A stretch of DNA of 64,000 nucleotides, from the NCBI RefSeq assembly GCF_030403745.1, contig NZ_JAQMWP010000006.1, positions 124,001 to 188,000 on the forward strand. Reading direction: 5' to 3'. Positions within the stretch are counted from its first letter, which is position 1. The number at the start of each line of letters is the position of its first letter. This stretch comes from Streptomyces sp. S.PB5. GTDB lineage: Bacteria > Actinomycetota > Actinomycetes > Streptomycetales > Streptomycetaceae. The translations under genes were made by a program, and so were the position numbers. Positions 17,683 to 25,123 of this stretch are shown here, piece by piece. Under the pieces are notes generated by a model that saw only the letters and a program-made list of their open reading frames with translations, ran no database searches and was not told where the DNA came from.

Positions 17683-18213
17683 GTGCGCCCACGTACCCGC
17701 GACGCCGCCTCGGCCGTCCTGATCGCCCTGGCCTGTCTCCTCGTGCCGTTCGGGGTCCTCGCGGCCTGGGCGACCTACGGCAGGAATGCCGAGCTCCCCC
17801 GGCTGCGGCACCAACTCACCGATCCCTACGTGCCGTTCGAGCTGGCCGGGCTCTGGCTCCCCGTCAGCGCGCTGGCCCTCGCGGCCGCCGGGATCGCGGT
17901 GGCCGTCTGCCGTCGCCGGGCGGTGACGGCGACCTCGCTGGGGACGGCGCTGGGCGGTGCGTTCCTGGGGCTCGCGGTGGCACTCGGCCGCCGGCTGACC
18001 CTCTCCGATCTGCACGAGCTGCACCGCCCGGCCGCGGGCGCCGTCTACGACACCCTGACCGCCACCCTGCGCACGGTCTCCTGGCTGCTGGTCGCTCTCG
18101 GGCTCACCGCGGCCGCCGCGACCCGCCTCACGGCTCTGTGCGCGCGACGCCGGCGAGCGTCCGAAGCGCCCGTCGCAGATCCGGCGGTGCGGTCGACGCG
18201 AGTCCGAGCCTGA
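17683..18213 (+). CDS. Hypothetical four-helix membrane protein
   Basis: 176 aa from GTG 17683 (GGAA just upstream; TTG 17671 is an alternative). Four hydrophobic segments: ASAVLIALACLLVPFGVLAAW, LWLPVSALALAAAGIAVAVC, ALGGAFLGLAVALG and VSWLLVALGLTAAAATRLTA. No domain recognised. Its 3' end overlaps the convergent MocR gene by 86 nt, so either the last about 28 codons are real and overlapping or one annotation is slightly long. Confidence 0.6.
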   Translation: MRPRTRDAASAVLIALACLLVPFGVLAAWATYGRNAELPRLRHQLTDPYVPFELAGLWLPVSALALAAAGIAVAVCRRRAVTATSLGTALGGAFLGLAVALGRRLTLSDLHELHRPAAGAVYDTLTATLRTVSWLLVALGLTAAAATRLTALCARRRRASEAPVADPAVRSTRVRA

Positions 18214-19456
18214 CCGCGTCCGGCGTCCGGTTGGGATCGACGGCGAAGGCGGGCCCCGGCGTCACGGCGATCCCGTGCGCCGCCGCGGCCGCCGTGAAGG
18301 TGTCGGCCCGCCAGCGCGCGGGCAGCTCCCACCAGGCGTAATAGCCCTGCGGATGGGCCCGTACGGCGAAGCCGTCGAGCTCCTGCGCCAGCAGCCGCTG
18401 CCGCTCCGCCGCGTCCGCCCGCTTGGCCTCCACGAGCCGTTCGACCACCCCTGCCCCGGCCACCCGCACGGCCGCCTCCAGCGCGAACCGCCCCGCGCTC
18501 CACCCCCCGGACCGGATCGCGGCGGCCACGGCGTGCACCCGGTCGTGCGGTACGACGACGAAGCCCACGGTCAGGCCCGGCGCGACCCGCTTGGAGAGGC
18601 TGTCGACGACGTGGGTGAGGGCGGGGGCATGTGTGGCGAGGGGGTCGGGGGTGTGCGGGTGGAGGAAGGACCAGACGCGGTCCTCGACGACGGGCAGGTT
18701 CAAGTCGGTGACGGTCAGGGCGAGTTGACGGCGGCGCTCCCAACTGGTGGTCAGGGAGGTGGGGTTGTGGAGCGTCGGCTGGAGGTAGAGGGCGGACAGG
18801 GGAGCGGTGCGGTGGGCGGCGGTGACGGCCTCCGGCAGCGGGCCGTCCGCGTCCATGGCGAGCGGGACGAGGCTGATGCCGAGCCGGCCGGCGATCTCCT
18901 TGACCAGCGGATACGTCAGCTCCTCCACCCCGACCCGGCCGCCGGGCCTGACCAGGGAGGCGAGGGTGGCGGCGATGGACTGCCGGGCGTTGCCGGTGAA
19001 CAGCACCGAGGCCGCGTCGGGCCGCCAGCCCGGCGTCGCGAGCACCTCGACCGCCGCCGCGCGCGCCGCCGCGGTACCGGTGGCGGCGGCCGGGAGCAGG
19101 GCCTCGGCGAGGACGTCGGGCCGCAGCAGCGGCTCCAGGACCGGGGCCAGCAGCTTCGACTGGCCTGGCGCGGTCGGGTAGTTGAGCTCCATGTTCACGG
19201 GCGCCCGGGTCGCCTGCTCGGTCAGTGCCCGCCCGGAGGGCCCGGCCGGGGCCGCCCGTACGAAGGTCCCGCGCCCGACCTCCCCCACCACGAGGCCCCG
19301 GCGCACGAGTTCGCCGTACACCCGGCCCGCCGTCGATCCGGCGATCCCGCGCCGCCGTGCGAACTGCCGCTGCGGGGGCAGCCGTTCACCGGGTTTGAGG
19401 CGTCCGGCGGCGATGTCGTCGGCGAGCCGGTCGGCGATGCGCCGGTAGTCGTCCAT
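18128..19456 (-). CDS. MocR/PdxR-type GntR regulator
   Basis: 442 aa. The winged HTH is at about residues 1-70 (YRRIADRLADDIAAGRLKPGERLPPQRQFA ... GRVYGELVRRGLVV). A fold-type I aminotransferase-like domain follows with the PLP lysine context SLSKRVAPGLTVGFVV and YLQPTLHNPTS. MocR regulators sense PLP or amino acids and typically bind direct repeats; ATTGCACCGAGG occurs twice in the divergent promoter region. ATG 19456 is preferred over GTG 19462 by ribosome-site spacing. Confidence 0.9.
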   Translation of the reverse strand: MDDYRRIADRLADDIAAGRLKPGERLPPQRQFARRRGIAGSTAGRVYGELVRRGLVVGEVGRGTFVRAAPAGPSGRALTEQATRAPVNMELNYPTAPGQSKLLAPVLEPLLRPDVLAEALLPAAATGTAAARAAAVEVLATPGWRPDAASVLFTGNARQSIAATLASLVRPGGRVGVEELTYPLVKEIAGRLGISLVPLAMDADGPLPEAVTAAHRTAPLSALYLQPTLHNPTSLTTSWERRRQLALTVTDLNLPVVEDRVWSFLHPHTPDPLATHAPALTHVVDSLSKRVAPGLTVGFVVVPHDRVHAVAAAIRSGGWSAGRFALEAAVRVAGAGVVERLVEAKRADAAERQRLLAQELDGFAVRAHPQGYYAWWELPARWRADTFTAAAAAHGIAVTPGPAFAVDPNRTPDAVRLGLASTAPPDLRRALRTLAGVARTEP

Positions 19457-19489
19457 GGTCACGGTCCCCCTGTGGTGACGGCTGTCGCG

Positions 19490-19543
19490 ATTGCACCGAG
19501 GGCAAAGATCTTATTGCACCGAGGAGTTGAGCCGATCTAGGGT
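19490..19543 (+). promoter_or_regulatory. MocR-type direct-repeat operator overlapping a leaderless promoter
   Basis: ATTGCACCGAGG occurs at 19490-19501 and 19513-19524 (23-bp period). The second copy contains the -35 TTGCAC (19514-19519). After an 18-bp spacer comes -10 TAGGGT (19538-19543), placing transcription start at or next to the ATG at 19551. Direct repeats are the usual target of MocR dimers, so the divergent regulator probably controls this promoter. Confidence 0.65.
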
Positions 19544-19550
19544 CGTGGCC

Positions 19551-20327
19551 ATGGCAGAAGAAGCGGCAAAAATCCCCTTGGTCCTGGTTCACGGCCACCC
19601 CTTCGACCATACGATGTGGGACCCGCAGCGCACGGCCTTCGCCCCCTCCCGCCGGGTGCTCGCCCCCGACCTGCGCGGCTACGGCAGTGCACCGCGGGGC
19701 CCCGAGATCACGGACTTCGGTCAGTTCGCGCAGGACATCGAGGCGCTGCTGGACGAGCGGGAGGTGGAGTCCTGCGTCCTGGCCGGCCTCTCCATGGGCG
19801 GCCAGATCGTCATGGACTGCTACCGGCGGTTCCCCGAGCGCATCCGGGGCCTGGTCCTCGCCGACACCTTCCCGGCGGCGGAGACACCCGAAGGCGTCGA
19901 GTCCCGGCACGCCATGGCGGACCGGCTGCTGCGGGAGGGCATGCGGGGGTACGCCGACGAGGTGCTGGAGAAGATGGTCGCGCCCTACGCGGACGCCGAG
20001 ATCAAGTCGCACGTCCACCGCATGATGACGGCCACCGACCCCAAGGGCGCCGCAGCGGCCCTGCGCGCCCGCGCCGCCCGCCCCGACTACCGCGACCTGC
20101 TGACCCGGGTGACGGTCCCCGCGCTGGTCGTCGTGGGCAGGGACGACGAGTACACCCCCGTGAGCGACGCCGAGGCGATGCACGCGGCGCTCCCCGACTC
20201 GACCCTGCTCGTCGTCGAGGGCGCCGCCCATATGCCGAACCTGGAGCGGCCCGCGGAGTTCGACGCGGCGCTCGGGGCGCTCCTGACAAGGGTGGACTCC
20301 CTGACAAGGGCGGACAGGGCCTCGTAG
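19551..20327 (+). CDS. Alpha/beta-fold hydrolase
   Basis: 258 aa. HGHPFDHTMW is the oxyanion region, GLSMGG carries the nucleophile (Ser81), VVGRDDEYTPV holds the acid and GAAHMPNLERP the histidine, so the triad is complete. Resembles the 3-oxoadipate enol-lactonase/haloperoxidase group; substrate unknown. The ATG lies about 7 nt after a TAGGGT -10 box with no ribosome site, so the mRNA is probably leaderless. It is divergent from, and likely regulated by, the MocR gene. Confidence 0.87.
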   Translation: MAEEAAKIPLVLVHGHPFDHTMWDPQRTAFAPSRRVLAPDLRGYGSAPRGPEITDFGQFAQDIEALLDEREVESCVLAGLSMGGQIVMDCYRRFPERIRGLVLADTFPAAETPEGVESRHAMADRLLREGMRGYADEVLEKMVAPYADAEIKSHVHRMMTATDPKGAAAALRARAARPDYRDLLTRVTVPALVVVGRDDEYTPVSDAEAMHAALPDSTLLVVEGAAHMPNLERPAEFDAALGALLTRVDSLTRADRAS

Positions 20328-20330
20328 GCT
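20301..20330 (+). promoter_or_regulatory. Leaderless promoter for the EEP-family gene
   Basis: CTGACA (20301-20306), an 18-bp spacer and TAGGCT (20325-20330) are followed 7 nt later by the GTG start at 20338. The promoter lies inside the 3' end of the hydrolase gene, so the next gene has its own transcript. Confidence 0.55.
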
Positions 20331-20337
20331 CGGGACC

Positions 20338-21339
20338 GTGACATACCAGTCCATTACGGGGGACCCAGATGTCCGGACGGGTCCGGAGACACGGGGTGGA
20401 CGGCGGATCGGCGCCTGGTTCGCGGGACTGCTGTTCGCCGGGGTGAGCACGGTCGTCGGCTGCCGGGTCGCGGACGTCGACGGGATCACACCGGTGCCGC
20501 AGCTGCTCGCGTTCCTGCCGTGGCTGCTGGCGCCGACCGGGGTGGGGCTGGTGTTCTCGCTGCTCGGCCGGTGGTGGACCGGGCTGGTGTGGGGGGTCGC
20601 ACTGCTGGGGCTGCTGGCCTGGTTCATCGAGCCCTACGGCAGGAGCGGGCAGCCGGACGGGCCCGCGGTCGCCTCGCTCGACGTGCTCACCTCCAACGTG
20701 GAGTTCGGTCAGGCCACGGGGGCGTTGATCGACACCGTGCGGCGGCAGAAGCCCGACCTCGTCTTCGTACAGGAGTGCGAGTACATGTGCGACGCGGAGC
20801 TGAAGCGGACCCTCGGCGGTGACTACCCGTACCGGCAGGCCGTCGCGGGCGGAGGCTCGGCGGGGTCGGTGATCCTCAGCCGGTTCCCGCTCAAGGCGGC
20901 CGCCCCGGTCCCCGGCACGATGGGCATGCCGGGCGCCGTCGCCGAGGTGCGCGGGCACGACGTACGGCTTCAGCTCGCGCATCCGATGCCCCCGCTGCCC
21001 GGGCAGGTCGACGTGTGGCGCCGGGAGCTGGGCGCGCTGCGGGACTTCGCGGCCGGGCAGCGGGACGCGTCCGTGATCCTCGCCGGTGACTTCAACGCCT
21101 CGCAGGACCACGCCGCGTTCCGCCGCATCCTCGACGCCGGGCTGCGTGACGCCGCCCGGCTCGCCGGGTCCGACCGCACCCCGTCCTGGCCGGCCCGGAC
21201 CGCGCCCGCGCTCGGGGCGCAGATCGACCACGTGCTGCTGTCCGCGGACTTCTCGGCGGGCGAGGCCCGCTTCCTGGACCTCGCCGGCACCGATCACCGC
21301 GCCCTGCTGGTCGAGATCACGCTGCACGACCGGGAATGA
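20338..21339 (+). CDS. Membrane-anchored endonuclease/exonuclease/phosphatase family protein
   Basis: 333 aa. Two or three N-terminal membrane segments (GAWFAGLLFAGVSTVVGC; LLAFLPWLLAPTGVGLVFSLLG; LVWGVALLGLLAWFI) precede an extracytoplasmic EEP domain. Its conserved residues are visible: TSNVEF, VFVQECE (metal Glu), VILAGDFNAS, QIDHVLLS and TDHRALL (catalytic His). It could cleave phosphodiesters in nucleic acids or lipids. The GTG start has a -10 box 7 nt upstream, so it is probably leaderless. Confidence 0.88.
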   Translation: MTYQSITGDPDVRTGPETRGGRRIGAWFAGLLFAGVSTVVGCRVADVDGITPVPQLLAFLPWLLAPTGVGLVFSLLGRWWTGLVWGVALLGLLAWFIEPYGRSGQPDGPAVASLDVLTSNVEFGQATGALIDTVRRQKPDLVFVQECEYMCDAELKRTLGGDYPYRQAVAGGGSAGSVILSRFPLKAAAPVPGTMGMPGAVAEVRGHDVRLQLAHPMPPLPGQVDVWRRELGALRDFAAGQRDASVILAGDFNASQDHAAFRRILDAGLRDAARLAGSDRTPSWPARTAPALGAQIDHVLLSADFSAGEARFLDLAGTDHRALLVEITLHDRE

Positions 21340-21353
21340 CGTGTAATAGCGGC

Positions 21354-23294
21354 ATGTCCCGAGAGTTCCCCATCGGCCTCACACCCCCCGACTGGCTGGT
21401 CAGGAACCTCCGGCCCCAGAAGGCCCCGCCGGTCAACTGGGCGGCCGTGGCCCGCGCGGCGATCGCGATGGCCCTGCCGCTGGCGATCGGCCTCGCGGCC
21501 GGCGAACCGGCGTACGGCGCCCTCGCCTCCATGGGCGCGCTCTCGGGCGTCATCGGCGACACCGCCGACGCGTACCGCATGCGCATCCTCAACATCGCGA
21601 TCCCCCAGCTGTTCGGCGCGGTCGGCGTGACCCTCGGCTCCCTGGTCCACGGCCACGGGTGGGTGGCGGTCGTGACGGTGACCGCCGTGGCGCTGGTCTC
21701 GGGGATGATCTCGACGATCGGCGCGGTGGCGTCGGTGTCGGGCCTGCTTCTGCTGCTCAACTCCGCGGTGGGCGCGGGCCTGCCGATGCCGGGGGACTGG
21801 TGGCTGGCGCCGCTGCTGATGACGGGCGGCGGGCTGCTGGTCCTGGCGCTCGCCCTGCTGGCCTGGCCGCTCCGATCCGGGGTGCCGGAGCGGGCGGCGG
21901 TCGCGGGAACCTATCGCACGGTGGCCGACCTGCTGGCGGCCTGCGGCACCCCGGACTACGACGAGGCCCGCCAGGCCGTCACCCAGTCCCTGAACCAGTC
22001 GTACGACCTCGTCCTCGCCCGCCGCGCCCGCCACCACGGCCGCAGCCCCGAACTCACCCGCCTCCTGGCCCAGTTGAACGCGATCACCCCGGTCGTGGAG
22101 GCGGCTCCCGCGGCCCACCTCACCGGAAAGGAGCTGGCCCCGGAGATCCCGGAGGCGGTCCGTCATCTGGCCCAGGCGGTGGAGACCGGCTACACGGGCC
22201 CCATAGGGCTCCGGCTGCCGGCGCCCGCGACGGAGACGACCCGCGCGGTCGACCACGCCCTGCGCCACGCGGCGGACGTCGTGACCGCCCCCGACATCGA
22301 CCCCCGCGGCATCGACGACCGCCTCGGCCGCCCGGGCTCCCTGCGCTCCCGCGCCGCGAGGGCCGCCCGCGACGTGGCTCTCTCGGCGGCCTCCTGGCGC
22401 TACGGACTGCGCCTGGCACTGTGCATCGGCGTGGCCCAGGCACTGGTGTCGATCATCCCGGTGCCGCGCTCGTACTGGGTGGCGCTGACCATCACCTTCG
22501 TCCTGAAACCGGACTTCGGCTCGGTCTTCTCCCGCGCGCTGCTGCGGGCCCTGGGCACGGTGGCGGGCCTGGTGATCGCGGCGGCGGTGCTGGCCGAGCT
22601 GGAGCGCGGCTGGTGGGACGTACCGGTGATGCTGGCACTGGCCCCGCTGATCCCGGCACTGACCCCCCGCGGGTACGGCTACCAGACGGCGGCCATCACC
22701 CCGGTCATCCTGCTCCTGTCGGACGTCCTGAACCACCAGGGCACGGGGCTGCTGATGCCGAGACTGGTGGACTCGCTGATGGGCTGCGGGATCGCCCTGG
22801 TCGCGGGCTATCTGCTCTGGCCGGAGAGCTGGCACACCAGGGTCGGCGACCGTCTCGCGGACGCGGTCTCGGACACCGCCCACTACGTGGAGGCCGCCTT
22901 CGGCCCGGAACCCGTGGACCCGCCGGCCCGCGCCCGTATGCGCCGCCGCCTGTACCGCGACCTGTCCGTCATCCGTACGGAGTTCCAGCGCGCGCTGACC
23001 GAGCCGCCGCCGACGGGACGCCGGGCGGCCGCGTGGTGGCCGCTGGTCGTGGCGGTGGAACGGATCGTGGACGCCACGACCGCGGCACGGGTGCGGACCA
23101 GACACGGGGCGCCCGCGCCGTCGGCGGCCGAGGTGACCCAAGTACTGCTTCAGCTGCGGGAGTTGGCGGAGGGCGTACGGGAGGCGGAGACGCTGTACGC
23201 GGTGCGGACGGATCTGACGGGGCCGGCGGGGAGCGTGCTGGAGCCGTTGCGGCAGGAGGTGGCGGCGGCGCGGGCGATCGCTTCGCCGCGGTGA
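21354..23294 (+). CDS. FUSC-family (aromatic-acid exporter-like) membrane protein
   Basis: 646 aa. Two blocks of hydrophobic helices (about residues 30-175 and 350-500) are each followed by cytoplasmic helical regions, matching the fusaric-acid-resistance/YccS layout. The second block has YWVALTITFVLKPDFGSVFSRAL, the typical FUSC signature. It likely exports aromatic or amphipathic acids. The start is uncertain: ATG 21336 overlaps the upstream TGA (ATGA), while ATG 21354 (MSREFPIGL) gives a better N-terminus. Confidence 0.87.
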   Translation: MSREFPIGLTPPDWLVRNLRPQKAPPVNWAAVARAAIAMALPLAIGLAAGEPAYGALASMGALSGVIGDTADAYRMRILNIAIPQLFGAVGVTLGSLVHGHGWVAVVTVTAVALVSGMISTIGAVASVSGLLLLLNSAVGAGLPMPGDWWLAPLLMTGGGLLVLALALLAWPLRSGVPERAAVAGTYRTVADLLAACGTPDYDEARQAVTQSLNQSYDLVLARRARHHGRSPELTRLLAQLNAITPVVEAAPAAHLTGKELAPEIPEAVRHLAQAVETGYTGPIGLRLPAPATETTRAVDHALRHAADVVTAPDIDPRGIDDRLGRPGSLRSRAARAARDVALSAASWRYGLRLALCIGVAQALVSIIPVPRSYWVALTITFVLKPDFGSVFSRALLRALGTVAGLVIAAAVLAELERGWWDVPVMLALAPLIPALTPRGYGYQTAAITPVILLLSDVLNHQGTGLLMPRLVDSLMGCGIALVAGYLLWPESWHTRVGDRLADAVSDTAHYVEAAFGPEPVDPPARARMRRRLYRDLSVIRTEFQRALTEPPPTGRRAAAWWPLVVAVERIVDATTAARVRTRHGAPAPSAAEVTQVLLQLRELAEGVREAETLYAVRTDLTGPAGSVLEPLRQEVAAARAIASPR

Positions 23295-23320
23295 CCGGGG
23301 CTGCCCCCGCCGACGAAATG

Positions 23321-23355
23321 GGTGCGGCCGCCCTGTGCAGGAGGGCGGCCGCACC
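23321..23355. terminator. 14-bp perfect hairpin terminator
   Basis: GGTGCGGCCGCCCT (23321-23334) pairs with AGGGCGGCCGCACC (23342-23355) between the convergent FUSC and snapalysin genes. Confidence 0.8.
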
Positions 23356-23370
23356 GGTGGGGGGTGGCGG

Positions 23371-24006
23371 TCAGTCGTTCTGCAGGGCCTTGTCCATCGC
23401 GGCGGCGAGGCCGTTGGCCCAGAGCTGGTTCACCCGGGAGCGCTCGGCCGAGTTGGGCTGGGCGTTGGTGCAGGAGGGACCCGGACCGCCGCCCGACATG
23501 AGCTCGCTGCACGGGCCGGAGTAGTGGTCGGGGAGGCCCAGGACATGGCCCGTCTCATGGGCCGTCACCCGGGTCGGGTCGTACTGCTGGTTCTGCCGGT
23601 AGTCCAGGAAGATGTAGCCGCTGCCGTGGCCGTCCGTGGAGGCGTAGGAGCCCCGGGAGTCGTTGCCCTCCCGGTAGGAGAAGTCGGCCGTGCCCGCCGA
23701 GCCGGACTGCAGCTTCACGTTCGACACCGCGCTGTTCCATATCCGGGTGCTGGAGGCTATCTGCGAGGCGAACGTGGGGGCGCGGGAGGCGTCGTAGACG
23801 ACCGTCACGGCCGCCGTACCGGTCGGGTCGGCGGCGCGCTTCTCCGCGACCGACTTCAGGACGGCCTGGAAGAAGGCCTCGCTGCTCTCCGCGTTCGCGG
23901 TCGAGGTGTAGCCGGCACCACCTGCCGCGTTCGCGGGAACCGCCGTACCCAGGCCGAGCGTTGCCAGACCCAGGCTCAGTGCCGCCGCGATGACTGACTT
24001 GCGCAT
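23371..24006 (-). CDS. snpA: Snapalysin, secreted small neutral protease (M7)
   Basis: 211 aa preproenzyme with a signal peptide cleaved after ANAA (about residue 28) and a short propeptide. The zinc motif HETGHVLGLPD (150-160) is the M7 signature HExxHxxGxxD, followed by HYSGPCSELMSGG with a conserved Cys and the Met-turn. AAGGAG precedes ATG 24006. As in other Streptomyces snpA/mprA loci, a LysR gene is divergent, and the intervening 173 bp contain two dyads. Confidence 0.95.
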   Translation of the reverse strand: MRKSVIAAALSLGLATLGLGTAVPANAAGGAGYTSTANAESSEAFFQAVLKSVAEKRAADPTGTAAVTVVYDASRAPTFASQIASSTRIWNSAVSNVKLQSGSAGTADFSYREGNDSRGSYASTDGHGSGYIFLDYRQNQQYDPTRVTAHETGHVLGLPDHYSGPCSELMSGGGPGPSCTNAQPNSAERSRVNQLWANGLAAAMDKALQND

Positions 24007-24093
24007 CGATGACTCCTTGGTGGGGGGTGAGTCGTCGATGGTGAGTCTGAGGTCCCGTGCGGCCGCTGTGATGATGGCAATCGGGGATAGGAC

Positions 24094-24134
24094 CGGGTTA
24101 TCGGGAACCCGATTCGCCTGCGTAGACGGCGAAT
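24094..24134. promoter_or_regulatory. Two dyads in the snpA/LysR intergenic region
   Basis: CGGGTT-N6-AACCCG (24094-24111) directly abuts ATTCGCC-N9-GGCGAAT (24112-24134). LysR regulators bind dyads of this kind at divergent promoters, one site for autoregulation and one for activation of the target. The tandem arrangement matches control of snpA by its LysR partner. Confidence 0.55.
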
Positions 24135-24179
24135 TGTGCGTCTGGTGGAACCCGTGGGGCCGCTTTAGTCTTCCCGTGC

Positions 24180-25106
24180 ATGGAGCTCGAGGTGAGGCAC
24201 CTCCGCGCGCTGTGCGCCATAGCCGACACCGGCAGTCTGCACCGGGCCGCCCGCCAACTGGGCGTGTCCCAGCCATCGTTGAGTACGCAGCTCAGACGGA
24301 TCGAGCAGGAGCTGGGCGGCGCGCTGTTCCGCCGGGAGCGGACCGGGTGCCGGCCGACCCCGCTGGGGCGGCTGGTGCTGAGCCGGGCCAGACCGCTCGT
24401 GACCGAGATGCGGGCCCTCGTCGCCGAGGCGCGGGCCGCCGCGGTGGGCGGGCCGCAGCTGCGGGTCGGATCGACGGCCAGCAGAGCGCTGGCCGGGTGG
24501 CTGCGAAGACTCAGGGCCCGGGGCCAGGAGCCCACCCTCCACATGGACGTCTCCCCCAACGCCCTGCTCTGCATGGTCGCCGACGGGCAGCTCGACGTCG
24601 CCTTCGTGCACGAGGTGGAGGGGTCGCCGCTGCGGATGCCGGAGGGTCTGCGGCTGCGGGTGCTCATGGAGCGGGAGCCGCAGTTCGTGTGTCTCGCCGC
24701 CGATCATCCGGCGACCGCCAAGCCCGTCGTCGACCTCGCCGATCTGGCCGGGGACCGGTGGATGATCGACCCGACCGTCGACGGCGAATGGGACGCCGTG
24801 CAGCGGATGTTCCGGGCCTCCGGGGTCAACCCCCGGGTCCTGCACGGGGATTACCACACCGCCGCCGCCCTGGTCACGACCGGCGAGGTCGTCACCGTCT
24901 GCCAGCCGTCCTGCCTGCCCCGCCCCGACATGGCCGTACGCCGGCTGCGGGGCGACCCGCTCGGCGTACGGCTGCTGCTCGCGGCCCGCACCGAGACGGA
25001 CCTGGACGGGGTCCGTCCGGCGCTGGAGGAGGCGTACTGGGAGGCGGCGCGGCAGGCACCGGCGTACCGGGAGTGGCTGGAACAGACGGCTCCAGCCACT
25101 CCATAG
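24180..25106 (+). CDS. LysR-family activator of snapalysin
   Basis: 308 aa. The N-terminal HTH (MELEVRHLRALCAIADTGSLHRAARQLGVSQPSLSTQLRRIEQEL) is canonical LysR, followed by a periplasmic-binding-like effector domain (about residues 90-295). In Streptomyces snpR/mprR is required for expression of the divergent protease, and this pair keeps that arrangement. A -10-like TAGTCT (24166-24171) lies 8 nt before the ATG and there is no ribosome site, so initiation may be leaderless. Its stop lies 17 nt from the convergent phosphatase gene. Confidence 0.9.
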   Translation: MELEVRHLRALCAIADTGSLHRAARQLGVSQPSLSTQLRRIEQELGGALFRRERTGCRPTPLGRLVLSRARPLVTEMRALVAEARAAAVGGPQLRVGSTASRALAGWLRRLRARGQEPTLHMDVSPNALLCMVADGQLDVAFVHEVEGSPLRMPEGLRLRVLMEREPQFVCLAADHPATAKPVVDLADLAGDRWMIDPTVDGEWDAVQRMFRASGVNPRVLHGDYHTAAALVTTGEVVTVCQPSCLPRPDMAVRRLRGDPLGVRLLLAARTETDLDGVRPALEEAYWEAARQAPAYREWLEQTAPATP

Positions 25107-25123
25107 GCCATGGGCGGGCGACC

